Assembly: GCF_040529065.1 (NCBI RefSeq)
Contig: NZ_CP132343.1
Span: 2,108,001 to 2,172,000, forward strand
Direction of reading: 5' to 3'
Origin: Xanthomonas sacchari
Lineage (GTDB): Bacteria > Pseudomonadota > Gammaproteobacteria > Xanthomonadales > Xanthomonadaceae
DNA: 64,000 nucleotides
Shown: piece by piece, positions 27,338-34,775 of the stretch
Numbering within the stretch: position 1 is the stretch's first letter
Layout: the number at the start of each line of letters is the position of its first letter
Notes under the pieces: model-generated
Told to the model about the DNA's origin: nothing
Databases searched by the model: none
What the model saw: only the letters and a program-made list of their open reading frames with translations
Position numbers and translations under genes: made by a program

Positions 27338-28755
27338 ATTCCATCGCCGCCCTGGAACTTCCCGCGTCCGGCGCCTGGCTCAACGCCGAGCCGATCCGCC
27401 TGCGCGATCTGCAGGGCAGGGCGCTGGTGCTGGCCTTCGTCAATGCCGCCTCGGTGTGGTGCGCGCAGCGTCTGGCCGAACTCGGCCAGTGGCAGGCGCG
27501 CAATCCCGGACGGCTGCAGGTGATCGTGGTGCAGGTGCCGCGCTTCGACAGCGAGCGCGAGCCGCAGCGCGCGCTGAAGCTGCTGCGCAGCCAGGGCGTG
27601 TCCGCGCCGATCCTGCTCGATGCCGATTGGGCCGCCTGGCAGCGCTTCGACATCCAGGCCTGGCCGACCCTGGTGCTGATCGACGCCGGCGGTGTCGAGC
27701 GCGAGCGCCTGGTCGGCATCGGCGGCGCCGAACTGGACAAGGCGCTGCACGCGCTGTGCGCCGGGCAGCCGTTGCCGCTGGACGAGGACCTGCGCGACGC
27801 CCGCGAGACCCAGCCGGAGCCGCGCCTGCCGCTGCGCTTCCCGACCGGCCTGGTGGTGGCCGACGACCTGCTGTATGTGGCCGACAGCGGCCATCACCGC
27901 ATTCTCGAATGCAGCACCAATGGCCGCGTCCTGCGCCAGTTCGGCATCGGCACCGCCGACTTCATCGATGGCGCGATCGGCGAGGCGGCGTTCCATCGCC
28001 CACGCGGGCTGGCGCTGGAGCGCGGCGTGCTGTACGTGGCCGACACCGGCAACCATGCGCTGCGCCGGATCAACCTGCTCACCGGCCAGGTCGATACGCT
28101 GTGCGGCAACGGCCGCGCCGGCGAGCCGGTCGAGGGGCGGGTGGAGCAACCGCTGCTGGCGCCCTTGAACCATCCGCAGGACGTGGTGATCGCCGACAAC
28201 CAGGTGCACCTGGCGATGGCCGGCGACAACCGCATCTGGAGCTACGACCTGGGCAGCCGCAGCTTGCGCTGGCGCGCGGGCGCCGGTGCGCTGGAGCTGC
28301 GCGACGGCAGCGGCCACCTGGCCGCGTTCGCGCAGCCGTGCAGCCTGGCCGCGGTGCAGCAGGTGCTGTACGTGTGCGATGCGCTGGGCTCGGCGGTGCG
28401 CTCGATGCAGTTGCGCGGGGACCTGGTGCAGACCCTGCTCGGCGGCCAGGGGCCGTGGGATTTCGGCAACGAGGACGGGCCGCGCAGCCGTGCCCGCCTG
28501 CAGTTCCCGCAGGCGATCGCGCTGAGCCCGGACGCGCCGCTGCTGTGGATCGCCGACAGCGGCAACGGCAGCCTGCGCAGCCTGCGCCTGGGCGGCGGCG
28601 AACTCTCCACCGCGGTATTGCCGCGGCGCCTGCACGGCCCGGGCGGGCTGGCGGTGAGCGCGGGCACCGTGTGGATCGCCGAGACCGATGCGCATGCGGT
28701 GCTGCGCTACGACATCGCCAGCGGCGAACTGCGCGACCTCGCGATCGGCGAATGA
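27334..28755 (+). CDS. Thioredoxin-like/NHL-repeat protein (NHLRC2-like)
   Basis: The 473-residue protein joins an N-terminal thioredoxin-fold domain (about 1-145) to a beta-propeller of NHL repeats (from about 165), seen in repeated segments such as LYVADSGHHRILE, LYVADTGNHALRRI and LWIADSGNGSLRSL. The overall plan resembles NHLRC2. Where a thioredoxin CxxC would lie, the sequence reads VWCAQRL with only Cys43, so classical disulfide exchange is unlikely. It has no clear signal peptide and overlaps both neighbours by 4 nt. Confidence 0.85.
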   Translation: MNSIAALELPASGAWLNAEPIRLRDLQGRALVLAFVNAASVWCAQRLAELGQWQARNPGRLQVIVVQVPRFDSEREPQRALKLLRSQGVSAPILLDADWAAWQRFDIQAWPTLVLIDAGGVERERLVGIGGAELDKALHALCAGQPLPLDEDLRDARETQPEPRLPLRFPTGLVVADDLLYVADSGHHRILECSTNGRVLRQFGIGTADFIDGAIGEAAFHRPRGLALERGVLYVADTGNHALRRINLLTGQVDTLCGNGRAGEPVEGRVEQPLLAPLNHPQDVVIADNQVHLAMAGDNRIWSYDLGSRSLRWRAGAGALELRDGSGHLAAFAQPCSLAAVQQVLYVCDALGSAVRSMQLRGDLVQTLLGGQGPWDFGNEDGPRSRARLQFPQAIALSPDAPLLWIADSGNGSLRSLRLGGGELSTAVLPRRLHGPGGLAVSAGTVWIAETDAHAVLRYDIASGELRDLAIGE

Positions 28756-30611
28756 GTACCCCCGAATTGCCCCCGTTCGACGGCAAGGCCTTTGCCGCCA
28801 ACCTCAGTACCGCGCCCGGCGTCTACCGCATGTACGCCGCCGACGACACCTTGCTCTACGTCGGCAAGGCCGGCGCGCTGCGCAAGCGCGTGTCCAGCTA
28901 CTTCAGCGGCTCGCCGAAGAACGCGCGGACCATGGCCATGCTGGCGCAGGTGGCGCGCATGGACGTCACCGTCACCCGCAGCGAGGGCGAGGCGCTACTG
29001 CTGGAAAACCAGCTGATCAAGTCGCTGTCGCCGCGCTACAACGTGTCGCTGCGCGACGACAAGAGCTATCCCTACGTGCTGCTGACCCGCGAGGAGTGGC
29101 CGCGGATCACCCTGCACCGTGGCCCGCGCGCGGTGCCCGGGCGCTACTTCGGGCCGTATCCCGGCGTCACCGCGGTGCGCGAGACGCTAAACCTGATGCA
29201 CAAGCTGTTCAAGCTGCGCAGCTGCGAGGACAGCGTGTTCCGCAACCGCTCGCGGCCGTGCCTGCAGTACCAGATCGGCCGCTGCAGTGCGCCGTGCGTG
29301 GCGCTGGTGGCGGCCGACGAGTACGCCGAGGCGGTGCGCCGCTCCACGCTGTTCCTGGAAGGGCGCAGCGACCAGCTCGGCGAGGAACTGGTGCAGGCCA
29401 TGCAGGCCGCCAGCGAACGCCTGGAGTTCGAGCGCGCCGCGCGCCTGCGCGACCTGCTCGGCTCGCTGCGCAGCATGCAGAGCCGGCAGTACGTGGACGG
29501 CCGCGCCGCCGACCTCGACGTGCTGGCCTGCGCCACCCAGGGCGCCAACGCCTGCGTGCTGCTGCTGGCGTTCCGCGACGGGCGCAATCTCGGCACCCGC
29601 GCGTTCTTCCCCAAGACCAATGGCGAGGACAGCGCCGCCGAAGTGCTGGGCGCGTTCGTGTCGCAGTACTACGTCGAGCACGCGCCGCCGCGCGAGGTGC
29701 TGCTGGATCGCGAGATTCCCGACGCCGAGCTGATCGAGGCGGCGCTGAGTTCGGCGGCCGAGCGCAAGGTGCAGCTGAAGTGGAACGTGCGCGGCGAGCG
29801 CGCCGGCTACCTGGAGCTGGCCAGCCGCAACGCCCAGGCCACCCTGGTCACCGAACTGACCAGCCGCAACGCCCAGCACGCGCGCAGCGAGGCGCTGCGC
29901 GAGATGCTCGGCCTGGCCGAGCCGGTCAAGCGGGTGGAGTGCTTCGACATCAGCCACACCATGGGCGAGGCCACGGTGGCCTCGTGCGTGGTGTTCGATG
30001 CCAGCGGCCCGGTGCGCAGCCAGTACCGGCGCTACAACATCAGCGGCATCGAGCCGGGCGACGACTACGCGGCGATGCGCCAGGCGATCGAGCGCCGCTT
30101 CCGTCGCGCCGCCGAAGGCGAGGGCAAGGGCGATGCGGTGCTGCCGGACGTGCTGCTGATCGATGGCGGCGCCGGCCAGTTGGCGCAGGCCACCGGGGCG
30201 CTGGCCGACCTGGGCGTGGACGGGGTGCTGCTGATCGGTGTGGCCAAGGGCGCCGAGCGCCGCGCCGGCCACGAGACCCTGGTGATGCCGGACGGGCGCG
30301 AGCTGCGGCCGGGCGCGGCGTCGCCGGCGCTGCAGTTCATCCAGCAGGTGCGCGACGAGGCGCACCGCTTCGCCATCACCGGCCACCGCGGGCGCCGCCA
30401 GAAGGCGCGCATGACCAGCAAGCTGGAGGACATCCCCGGCATCGGCCCGCGGCGCCGCGCCAGCCTGCTCAAGCACTTTGGCGGACTGGCCGGGCTCAAG
30501 GCCGCCGGCGAGGCCGAGATCGCGCGGGTGGAAGGGATCAATGACGCACTGGCTGCACGAATCTACGCTAACCTGCACGGGCTGCCGGTACCCGATCCGG
30601 CAGGCGAGTAG
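28752..30611 (+). CDS. uvrC: Excinuclease ABC subunit C
   Basis: UvrC (619 aa) makes both incisions in nucleotide excision repair with UvrA/UvrB. In order: an N-terminal GIY-YIG domain (PGVYRM to LLYVGKAGALRKRVSSYF), a zinc/cysteine-containing linker (RPCLQYQIGRCSAPC), the UVR motif near residues 205-240, an RNase H-like nuclease domain (CFDISHTMGEATVAS; LLIDGGAGQL), and C-terminal helix-hairpin-helix motifs (IPGIGPRRRASLL). The gene ends 9 nt before pgsA, the common uvrC-pgsA order. Confidence 0.97.
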   Translation: MSTPELPPFDGKAFAANLSTAPGVYRMYAADDTLLYVGKAGALRKRVSSYFSGSPKNARTMAMLAQVARMDVTVTRSEGEALLLENQLIKSLSPRYNVSLRDDKSYPYVLLTREEWPRITLHRGPRAVPGRYFGPYPGVTAVRETLNLMHKLFKLRSCEDSVFRNRSRPCLQYQIGRCSAPCVALVAADEYAEAVRRSTLFLEGRSDQLGEELVQAMQAASERLEFERAARLRDLLGSLRSMQSRQYVDGRAADLDVLACATQGANACVLLLAFRDGRNLGTRAFFPKTNGEDSAAEVLGAFVSQYYVEHAPPREVLLDREIPDAELIEAALSSAAERKVQLKWNVRGERAGYLELASRNAQATLVTELTSRNAQHARSEALREMLGLAEPVKRVECFDISHTMGEATVASCVVFDASGPVRSQYRRYNISGIEPGDDYAAMRQAIERRFRRAAEGEGKGDAVLPDVLLIDGGAGQLAQATGALADLGVDGVLLIGVAKGAERRAGHETLVMPDGRELRPGAASPALQFIQQVRDEAHRFAITGHRGRRQKARMTSKLEDIPGIGPRRRASLLKHFGGLAGLKAAGEAEIARVEGINDALAARIYANLHGLPVPDPAGE

Positions 30612-30620
30612 AGCAGCGCA

Positions 30621-31256
30621 ATGAAGTTGACCATCCCCACCTGGCTCACGCTGCTGCGGATCGTGATGATCCCCGTGCTGGTGCTGGTGTTCTATCTGCC
30701 GTACACCTGGACCAACTTCGCCTCGGCGGCGATCTTCGGCCTGGCCGCGTTCACCGACTGGCTGGATGGCTGGGTGGCGCGGCGCTATCACCAGTACTCC
30801 GCGTTCGGCGCGTTCCTGGATCCGGTGGCCGACAAGCTGATGGTGGCGGTGGCGCTGTTCCTGATCGTGCAGGGCCACCCGACGCCGTGGATGGCGTTCT
30901 GGGCGGCGGTGATCGTCGGCCGCGAGATCGCGGTGTCGGCGCTGCGCGAGTGGATGGCCGAGATCGGCCAGCGCGCCAAGGTGCGCGTGGCGATGATCGG
31001 CAAGATCAAGACCACCGCGCAGATGGTGGCGCTGCTGTGCCTGCTGTACTCGGTGATGCCAGACGGCTCGCCGCCGGAGAGTGTGTGGATGGGCCTGTTC
31101 GTCTTCCACGTCGGCGACTGGACCCTGGCCATCGCCGCGATCCTGACCCTGTTGTCGGGCATCCAGTACCTGCATGCGGCCTGGCCGAGCCTGCGCGACG
31201 ACGAGCGCGCCGCGGTAGCGGAAAAGAACGCGAAAAAAATCGAAGGCAACGGTTGA
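30621..31256 (+). CDS. pgsA: CDP-diacylglycerol-glycerol-3-phosphate 3-phosphatidyltransferase
   Basis: PgsA (211 aa) makes phosphatidylglycerophosphate in the inner membrane. The CDP-alcohol phosphotransferase motif is complete within residues about 47-75 (DGWVARR, then GAFLDPVADK), surrounded by several transmembrane helices. The -35 box of the following tRNA-Gly promoter overlaps its stop codon. Confidence 0.96.
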   Translation: MKLTIPTWLTLLRIVMIPVLVLVFYLPYTWTNFASAAIFGLAAFTDWLDGWVARRYHQYSAFGAFLDPVADKLMVAVALFLIVQGHPTPWMAFWAAVIVGREIAVSALREWMAEIGQRAKVRVAMIGKIKTTAQMVALLCLLYSVMPDGSPPESVWMGLFVFHVGDWTLAIAAILTLLSGIQYLHAAWPSLRDDERAAVAEKNAKKIEGNG

Positions 31257-31280
31257 CAGGCTGCGTGGTCCCGGTAGAAT
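31253..31280 (+). promoter_or_regulatory. Sigma-70 promoter of tRNA-Gly copy 1
   Basis: TTGACA at 31253-31258 and TAGAAT at 31275-31280 are separated by 16 bp, close to consensus. A start near 31287 would precede the tRNA by about 6 nt. TTGACA shares bases with the pgsA stop codon. Confidence 0.75.
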
Positions 31281-31292
31281 TCGCGGCCTCAA

Positions 31293-31368
<76 letters not shown>

Positions 31369-31375
31369 GATCATG

Positions 31376-31401
31376 AAAACAGGACCTTCGGGTCCTGTTT
31401 T
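31376..31401 (+). terminator. Intrinsic terminator after tRNA-Gly copy 1
   Basis: AAAACAGGACC-TTCG-GGTCCTGTTTT, a perfect 11-bp stem with a stable UUCG loop, followed by more T-rich sequence. Confidence 0.9.
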
Positions 31402-31916
31402 CGTTTTGGGTGATGCGCTGCGATGGTGGGTGGGCACGTGCACGCGGCGCGACCCTTGCGCATTGCGAGTGGGGCCTTGCCCGCTGCCGACGGTGCGGCG
31501 TCGTGCGCAACGTTTCGCCTGGACAGCCTGCCATCGTCTGCCGCTGTCGCAGCCGCCGTGCTGCCTGTCGCTGTCATTGGGCCGCGTGATCGCGCGACGT
31601 GGCGCGTGTGGTTTCCTTGCTCCCAACTGCGTGTGCCGACGACGGTGCCTCTTCCCGCCATTGGCCTGGTCGGTCGCGCGCGAATGCTGGCGCATTGGCG
31701 CCGGCGACCGGAATGGCGGTTCCGGATCGGGATTGTGTCGACCGCCGTGATAGAAGCCTGCGGTAGCGTCGATGGCGGCTTGCAGACCGTGCAGCGGCGC
31801 CCGCCGAGAGGCAGTTGGCCCGGCCAGGGTGTGCGGGCAACGCGTGCGCCGGCATCGACTGTCAGGCGCCGCGCGAAGCGATGCCGTCCACTCACCTGCC
31901 ACTTCAGGAGCTACCG
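31402..31916. other. Gene-free stretch after tRNA-Gly copy 1
   Basis: Several overlapping open frames exist on both strands, but none shows a ribosome site, recognisable motif or sensible composition. I see no convincing gene here other than the leader of the gene at 31917. Confidence 0.5.
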
Positions 31917-32741
31917 ATGACCTTCGAGATCGCGACCTGGTACGACACATGGAACGCCACGGGTGCCGACAATCTTGCGCAGGGCAAGGTCCCGCTCGGC
32001 TATGCGAGCCGTTACAACCTGGCGTTCGGCAGCTTCGTGCCGGCCGCCAGCGGCTACACGCTGGATCTGGACCAGCAATTCGCCATGCAGAATCTCGCCC
32101 AGATCAAGGCGCAGGCGCCGACGGCGGTGATCTATGCCGGTGTGGGCGACACCGGACTGGCCGAGACGGCGGCCGACAACCGCAACAACGCCAACCGTTC
32201 CACGGCCAATATCGTGGCCTACCTGCAACAGCACGGTCTCGCTGGGATCAGCATCGACGCCGAAGGCGGTGGCATGCCATTCGTCGTCGAGCTGGTCGGC
32301 CAGCTCAGCGCCAGCTTCAAGGCGGCAGGGCTGGGCATCGCGGTGTCGGTGCCATGGCCAGGCAATGGTCCGGACGGCCTGTATGGCGAGGGTGCGGTGG
32401 CGGCATTCAATCAGTACGTCGATGCCGCGGAGTTGCAGGATTATTCCTCGCTGGGCACGCCGCAGGATGCGCAGGTGTGGCTCGATGCCGGAGTCAGCGC
32501 CGGCATCCTGATGGGCGGTGTGGCCACCGAGAATGGCGATGTGCAGACCTCGCTCGAGGACACCGCCGCCTGGACAAATTACGCCTTGCAGCACGGACTG
32601 CGCGGCATGTTCAGCTGGCGGCTCGACAACGATCATGGTCTGGACGGCAAGAACGAAGACGTGCAACCGACCTTCACCGGTGCCAAGACGATCTACGACA
32701 CGGCCCAGGCGCAGTCGGGCGGTACGACCGCAGCGCGCTAG
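31917..32741 (+). CDS. GH18-like TIM-barrel protein of unknown activity
   Basis: A 274-residue protein starting at ATG 31917 behind an AGGAG site 6 nt upstream. Alternating strand/helix pattern and the segment HGLAGISIDAEGGG near residues 107-119 resemble the beta-4 active-site strand of family 18 chitinase-like proteins. The usual DxxDxDxE is reduced: only Asp114 and Glu116 remain, with Ala and Ser replacing the earlier acids. A tryptophan/tyrosine-rich start (TWYDTWN) and the ending FSWRLDNDHG fit a glycan-binding barrel. No signal peptide is seen. Family placement is an inference from these patterns. Confidence 0.6.
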   Translation: MTFEIATWYDTWNATGADNLAQGKVPLGYASRYNLAFGSFVPAASGYTLDLDQQFAMQNLAQIKAQAPTAVIYAGVGDTGLAETAADNRNNANRSTANIVAYLQQHGLAGISIDAEGGGMPFVVELVGQLSASFKAAGLGIAVSVPWPGNGPDGLYGEGAVAAFNQYVDAAELQDYSSLGTPQDAQVWLDAGVSAGILMGGVATENGDVQTSLEDTAAWTNYALQHGLRGMFSWRLDNDHGLDGKNEDVQPTFTGAKTIYDTAQAQSGGTTAAR

Positions 32742-32938
32742 CGCGTCGCGCGTGCCGCGCCGCTTGTTCGTGCGCAGCGACACGCCTTGCGGCAGCGAGC
32801 GCATCGCCGGCCACCGATGACCGGCGATGCGCAGACGCAGCAGTGCCACCCAGTGCTGCTGCACCTCGCGCGCCAGCGGTGGCGACGCCGTGCGGACGTG
32901 CGCGATCGCGCAGACGACACCCGCATACCTGCGCCGAG

Positions 32939-34123
32939 TCAGGGCGCGGGGGAGACCGCGTGGAATCCAGCATGTCCGCAGGCGGCGTCGTAGGCATAGT
33001 CGCCCGCGGCGAGCAGGTGGCGGCCGCTGTTGATGTGCCCCGGCGGCGTCTTCAGCGGTCCGCGCCACTGCACGCTGTCCGGGGTCGCCGCCTTGCCGTC
33101 GCCGACCGCGAAGCCGTAGCCGAACACCGGCCGTCCCTTGGCGTCGACGACATCGAGTCGCAGTTGGGTGGCATCCGGCACCACGCGCGTGGCATGGCCG
33201 GCCAGTTGCACGGTCTGTTGCAGGCTGGCCGGCGTAGCGGGCGGCACCACCGGATTGAGCATCATGTAGGACACGCCGGTGTCGGGCAGCAGTTTGCCGC
33301 AGACGCGGTAGTCGCTGCCGCTGTCGGGGAAGCTGGCGCAGGCGGTGGGCGCCTGCCAGTCGCTGGGCGCGGTGGCGGTAGCCGCACCGCGCTGCAGCGG
33401 CACCAGGGCGAAACCGGTCAATGCCCGCTTGCTGACGCCCAGGGTGATGCTCTTGGCGCCGACGATGTAGCCGGGGCTCATGCGCTGCGCGCGCATCTGC
33501 GCCAGGTTGAGAAACGGATTGCGCGCGGCGTCGACGCCGCGGTCGTAGCCCACGCCCATCATGCCGAAGCCCGGCGCAATGGTGCTGCAGTCGCGCAGCA
33601 CCTGCGTGGTGCTGCTCAACGCGGGGCTGCCGTTGTAGCCGGCGCAGGTGGCGGGTACCTGCGCCAGCGGCTTGGGTGGTTGGGCGATGCTGGCGACATC
33701 GCAGGTGCACTGCGCCGCCAGCACGGTGATGCGGTCCACCCGCGCCGCGGCGCGCTTGCCGTCCGCGGAAACGCCGAGCCGCATCGGTACGTCCACGTAC
33801 TTGCCGGGGTGATACTTGCCGTCGCTCGAGTAGAAGATGTAGCCGGGCGTGCTGGACGCGTCCCAGGCGCTGCGCAGCGCGTCGCTCAGCGGCACCACCA
33901 CGCCGGTGGAACCGGTATCGACTTCCAGCACCTGGCTGCCGTTGCTGCGGCCATCGGCATCGCTGCCGAGCTGCACGCGCACCTGATAGGCGAATTTGGG
34001 CGTGGCCTTGGAGACCAGCGGCAGGTCCACGGTCTGCGACTGCAGCGTGCAGGTCTGCGCGGTGGCGGTGGCGCTCGCGGCCAGGCACAGCGCAGTGCTG
34101 CTCCAGCGTGTCCATCGGTTCAT
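32939..34123 (-). CDS. Secreted protein with paired DTG motifs (pepsin-like aspartic protease candidate)
   Basis: A 394-residue exported protein: the signal peptide runs to about residue 23 (ATAQ), then the mature part starts with a Cys. Two aspartic-protease-like motifs are present: VLEVDTGSTGVVV with DTGST at 69-73, and LLPDTGVSYMML with DTGVS at 281-285. The spacing of about 210 residues is that of the two lobes of pepsin-type enzymes. Several cysteines (25, and CTCDV, CAGYN, DCS segments) could form disulfides. It may belong to an uncharacterised bacterial family, so protease activity is inference. It lies alone between a GH18-like gene and a tRNA. Confidence 0.65.
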   Translation of the reverse strand: MNRWTRWSSTALCLAASATATAQTCTLQSQTVDLPLVSKATPKFAYQVRVQLGSDADGRSNGSQVLEVDTGSTGVVVPLSDALRSAWDASSTPGYIFYSSDGKYHPGKYVDVPMRLGVSADGKRAAARVDRITVLAAQCTCDVASIAQPPKPLAQVPATCAGYNGSPALSSTTQVLRDCSTIAPGFGMMGVGYDRGVDAARNPFLNLAQMRAQRMSPGYIVGAKSITLGVSKRALTGFALVPLQRGAATATAPSDWQAPTACASFPDSGSDYRVCGKLLPDTGVSYMMLNPVVPPATPASLQQTVQLAGHATRVVPDATQLRLDVVDAKGRPVFGYGFAVGDGKAATPDSVQWRGPLKTPPGHINSGRHLLAAGDYAYDAACGHAGFHAVSPAP

Positions 34124-34357
34124 GGCGATGCCTCGGTTGGGTGTGGCGCCATGCTAGAGCGGCGCAGGACGCCGATCGTGCGCGATGGCGCGCGATGCCG
34201 CGCTTGTCTACTGCCACCGGCATGGCGCTGTGGTGGGCATTCCAGTCGTCGTGGGGCGGCACGCACGTGTCGTAGTGTCCGCAGTGCGCTCTTCGCAAAC
34301 GCTGAGCACGCGCAGCGCAGGGTTGCCAAGCCGGGGAGCTTGGTACACAATGCAGTC

Positions 34358-34470
34358 CGTTGTGCGTCGGGCTGATTCAAAAACATCTTTTGAATCAACG
34401 TGTTGGACGAAAGCCGTAAGGCATTGTCCGATTCCCGCGCCAGGGCCCCGGCAGCGGGGCTTTGTTTTTG
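34358..34470 (+). ncRNA. Candidate small RNA with three stem-loops
   Basis: A run of structures lies ahead of tRNA-Cys. The first is a perfect hairpin GATTCAAAA/TTTTGAATC (34374-34396, short loop). The second is nested: GGAC-GAAA-GCC-GTAA-GGC-ATT-GTCC (34405-34429). The third is an intrinsic terminator, GCCCCG-GCAG-CGGGGC plus TTTGTTTTT (34445-34469). Upstream TTGCCA (34323) and CACAAT (34346) with 17-bp spacing could be a promoter. No open frame explains the terminator. The RNA is predicted only from structure, and the 5' end is approximate. Confidence 0.5.
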
Positions 34471-34509
34471 TCGGGCGCCATGGGCGTTGCGGCAAGACGT
34501 CAGTCCACC

Positions 34510-34583
34510 GGCCTGGTGGCAGAGTGGTTATGCAGCGGACTGCAAATCCGCGTACGCCGGTTCAATTCCGACCCAGGCCTCCA
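34510..34583 (+). tRNA. tRNA-Cys (GCA)
   Basis: A 74-nt cloverleaf with acceptor GGCCTGG/CCAGGCC, anticodon GCA in GGACTGCAAATCC, T-loop GGTTCAATTCC and encoded CCA. Confidence 0.97.
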
Positions 34584-34597
34584 GTTCGATGCAACGT

Positions 34598-34624
34598 AAA
34601 AGGGCCGCTTTCTGCGGCCCTTTT
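34598..34624 (+). terminator. Intrinsic terminator after tRNA-Cys
   Basis: AAAAGGGCCGC-TTTCT-GCGGCCCTTTT, an 11-bp stem ending in a T-run, 15 nt after the tRNA. Confidence 0.9.
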
Positions 34625-34775
34625 GCGTTGCGTCATGCGTGCATCGTTTCGTCGTCGCATCGATCCGCGTGCTTCGCCAAAACGAGCGAACGTCCTCAGA
34701 CCGCGCATGCGCGCGGGAGCGACCGGCGCGAAGCGCGTGCGTGACGGCGCCTCCTGCCGTCGCGCACGCTTAGCC

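Noticed and set aside
31423-31920. 165-codon forward frame after tRNA-Gly copy 1
   Set aside because: No ribosome site, motif or composition support; overlaps several equally long frames on the other strand.
34358-34470. 4.5S SRP RNA
   Set aside because: The region lacks the conserved GGAAGCAGCC-type tip and the long base-paired rod; only the terminator resembles.
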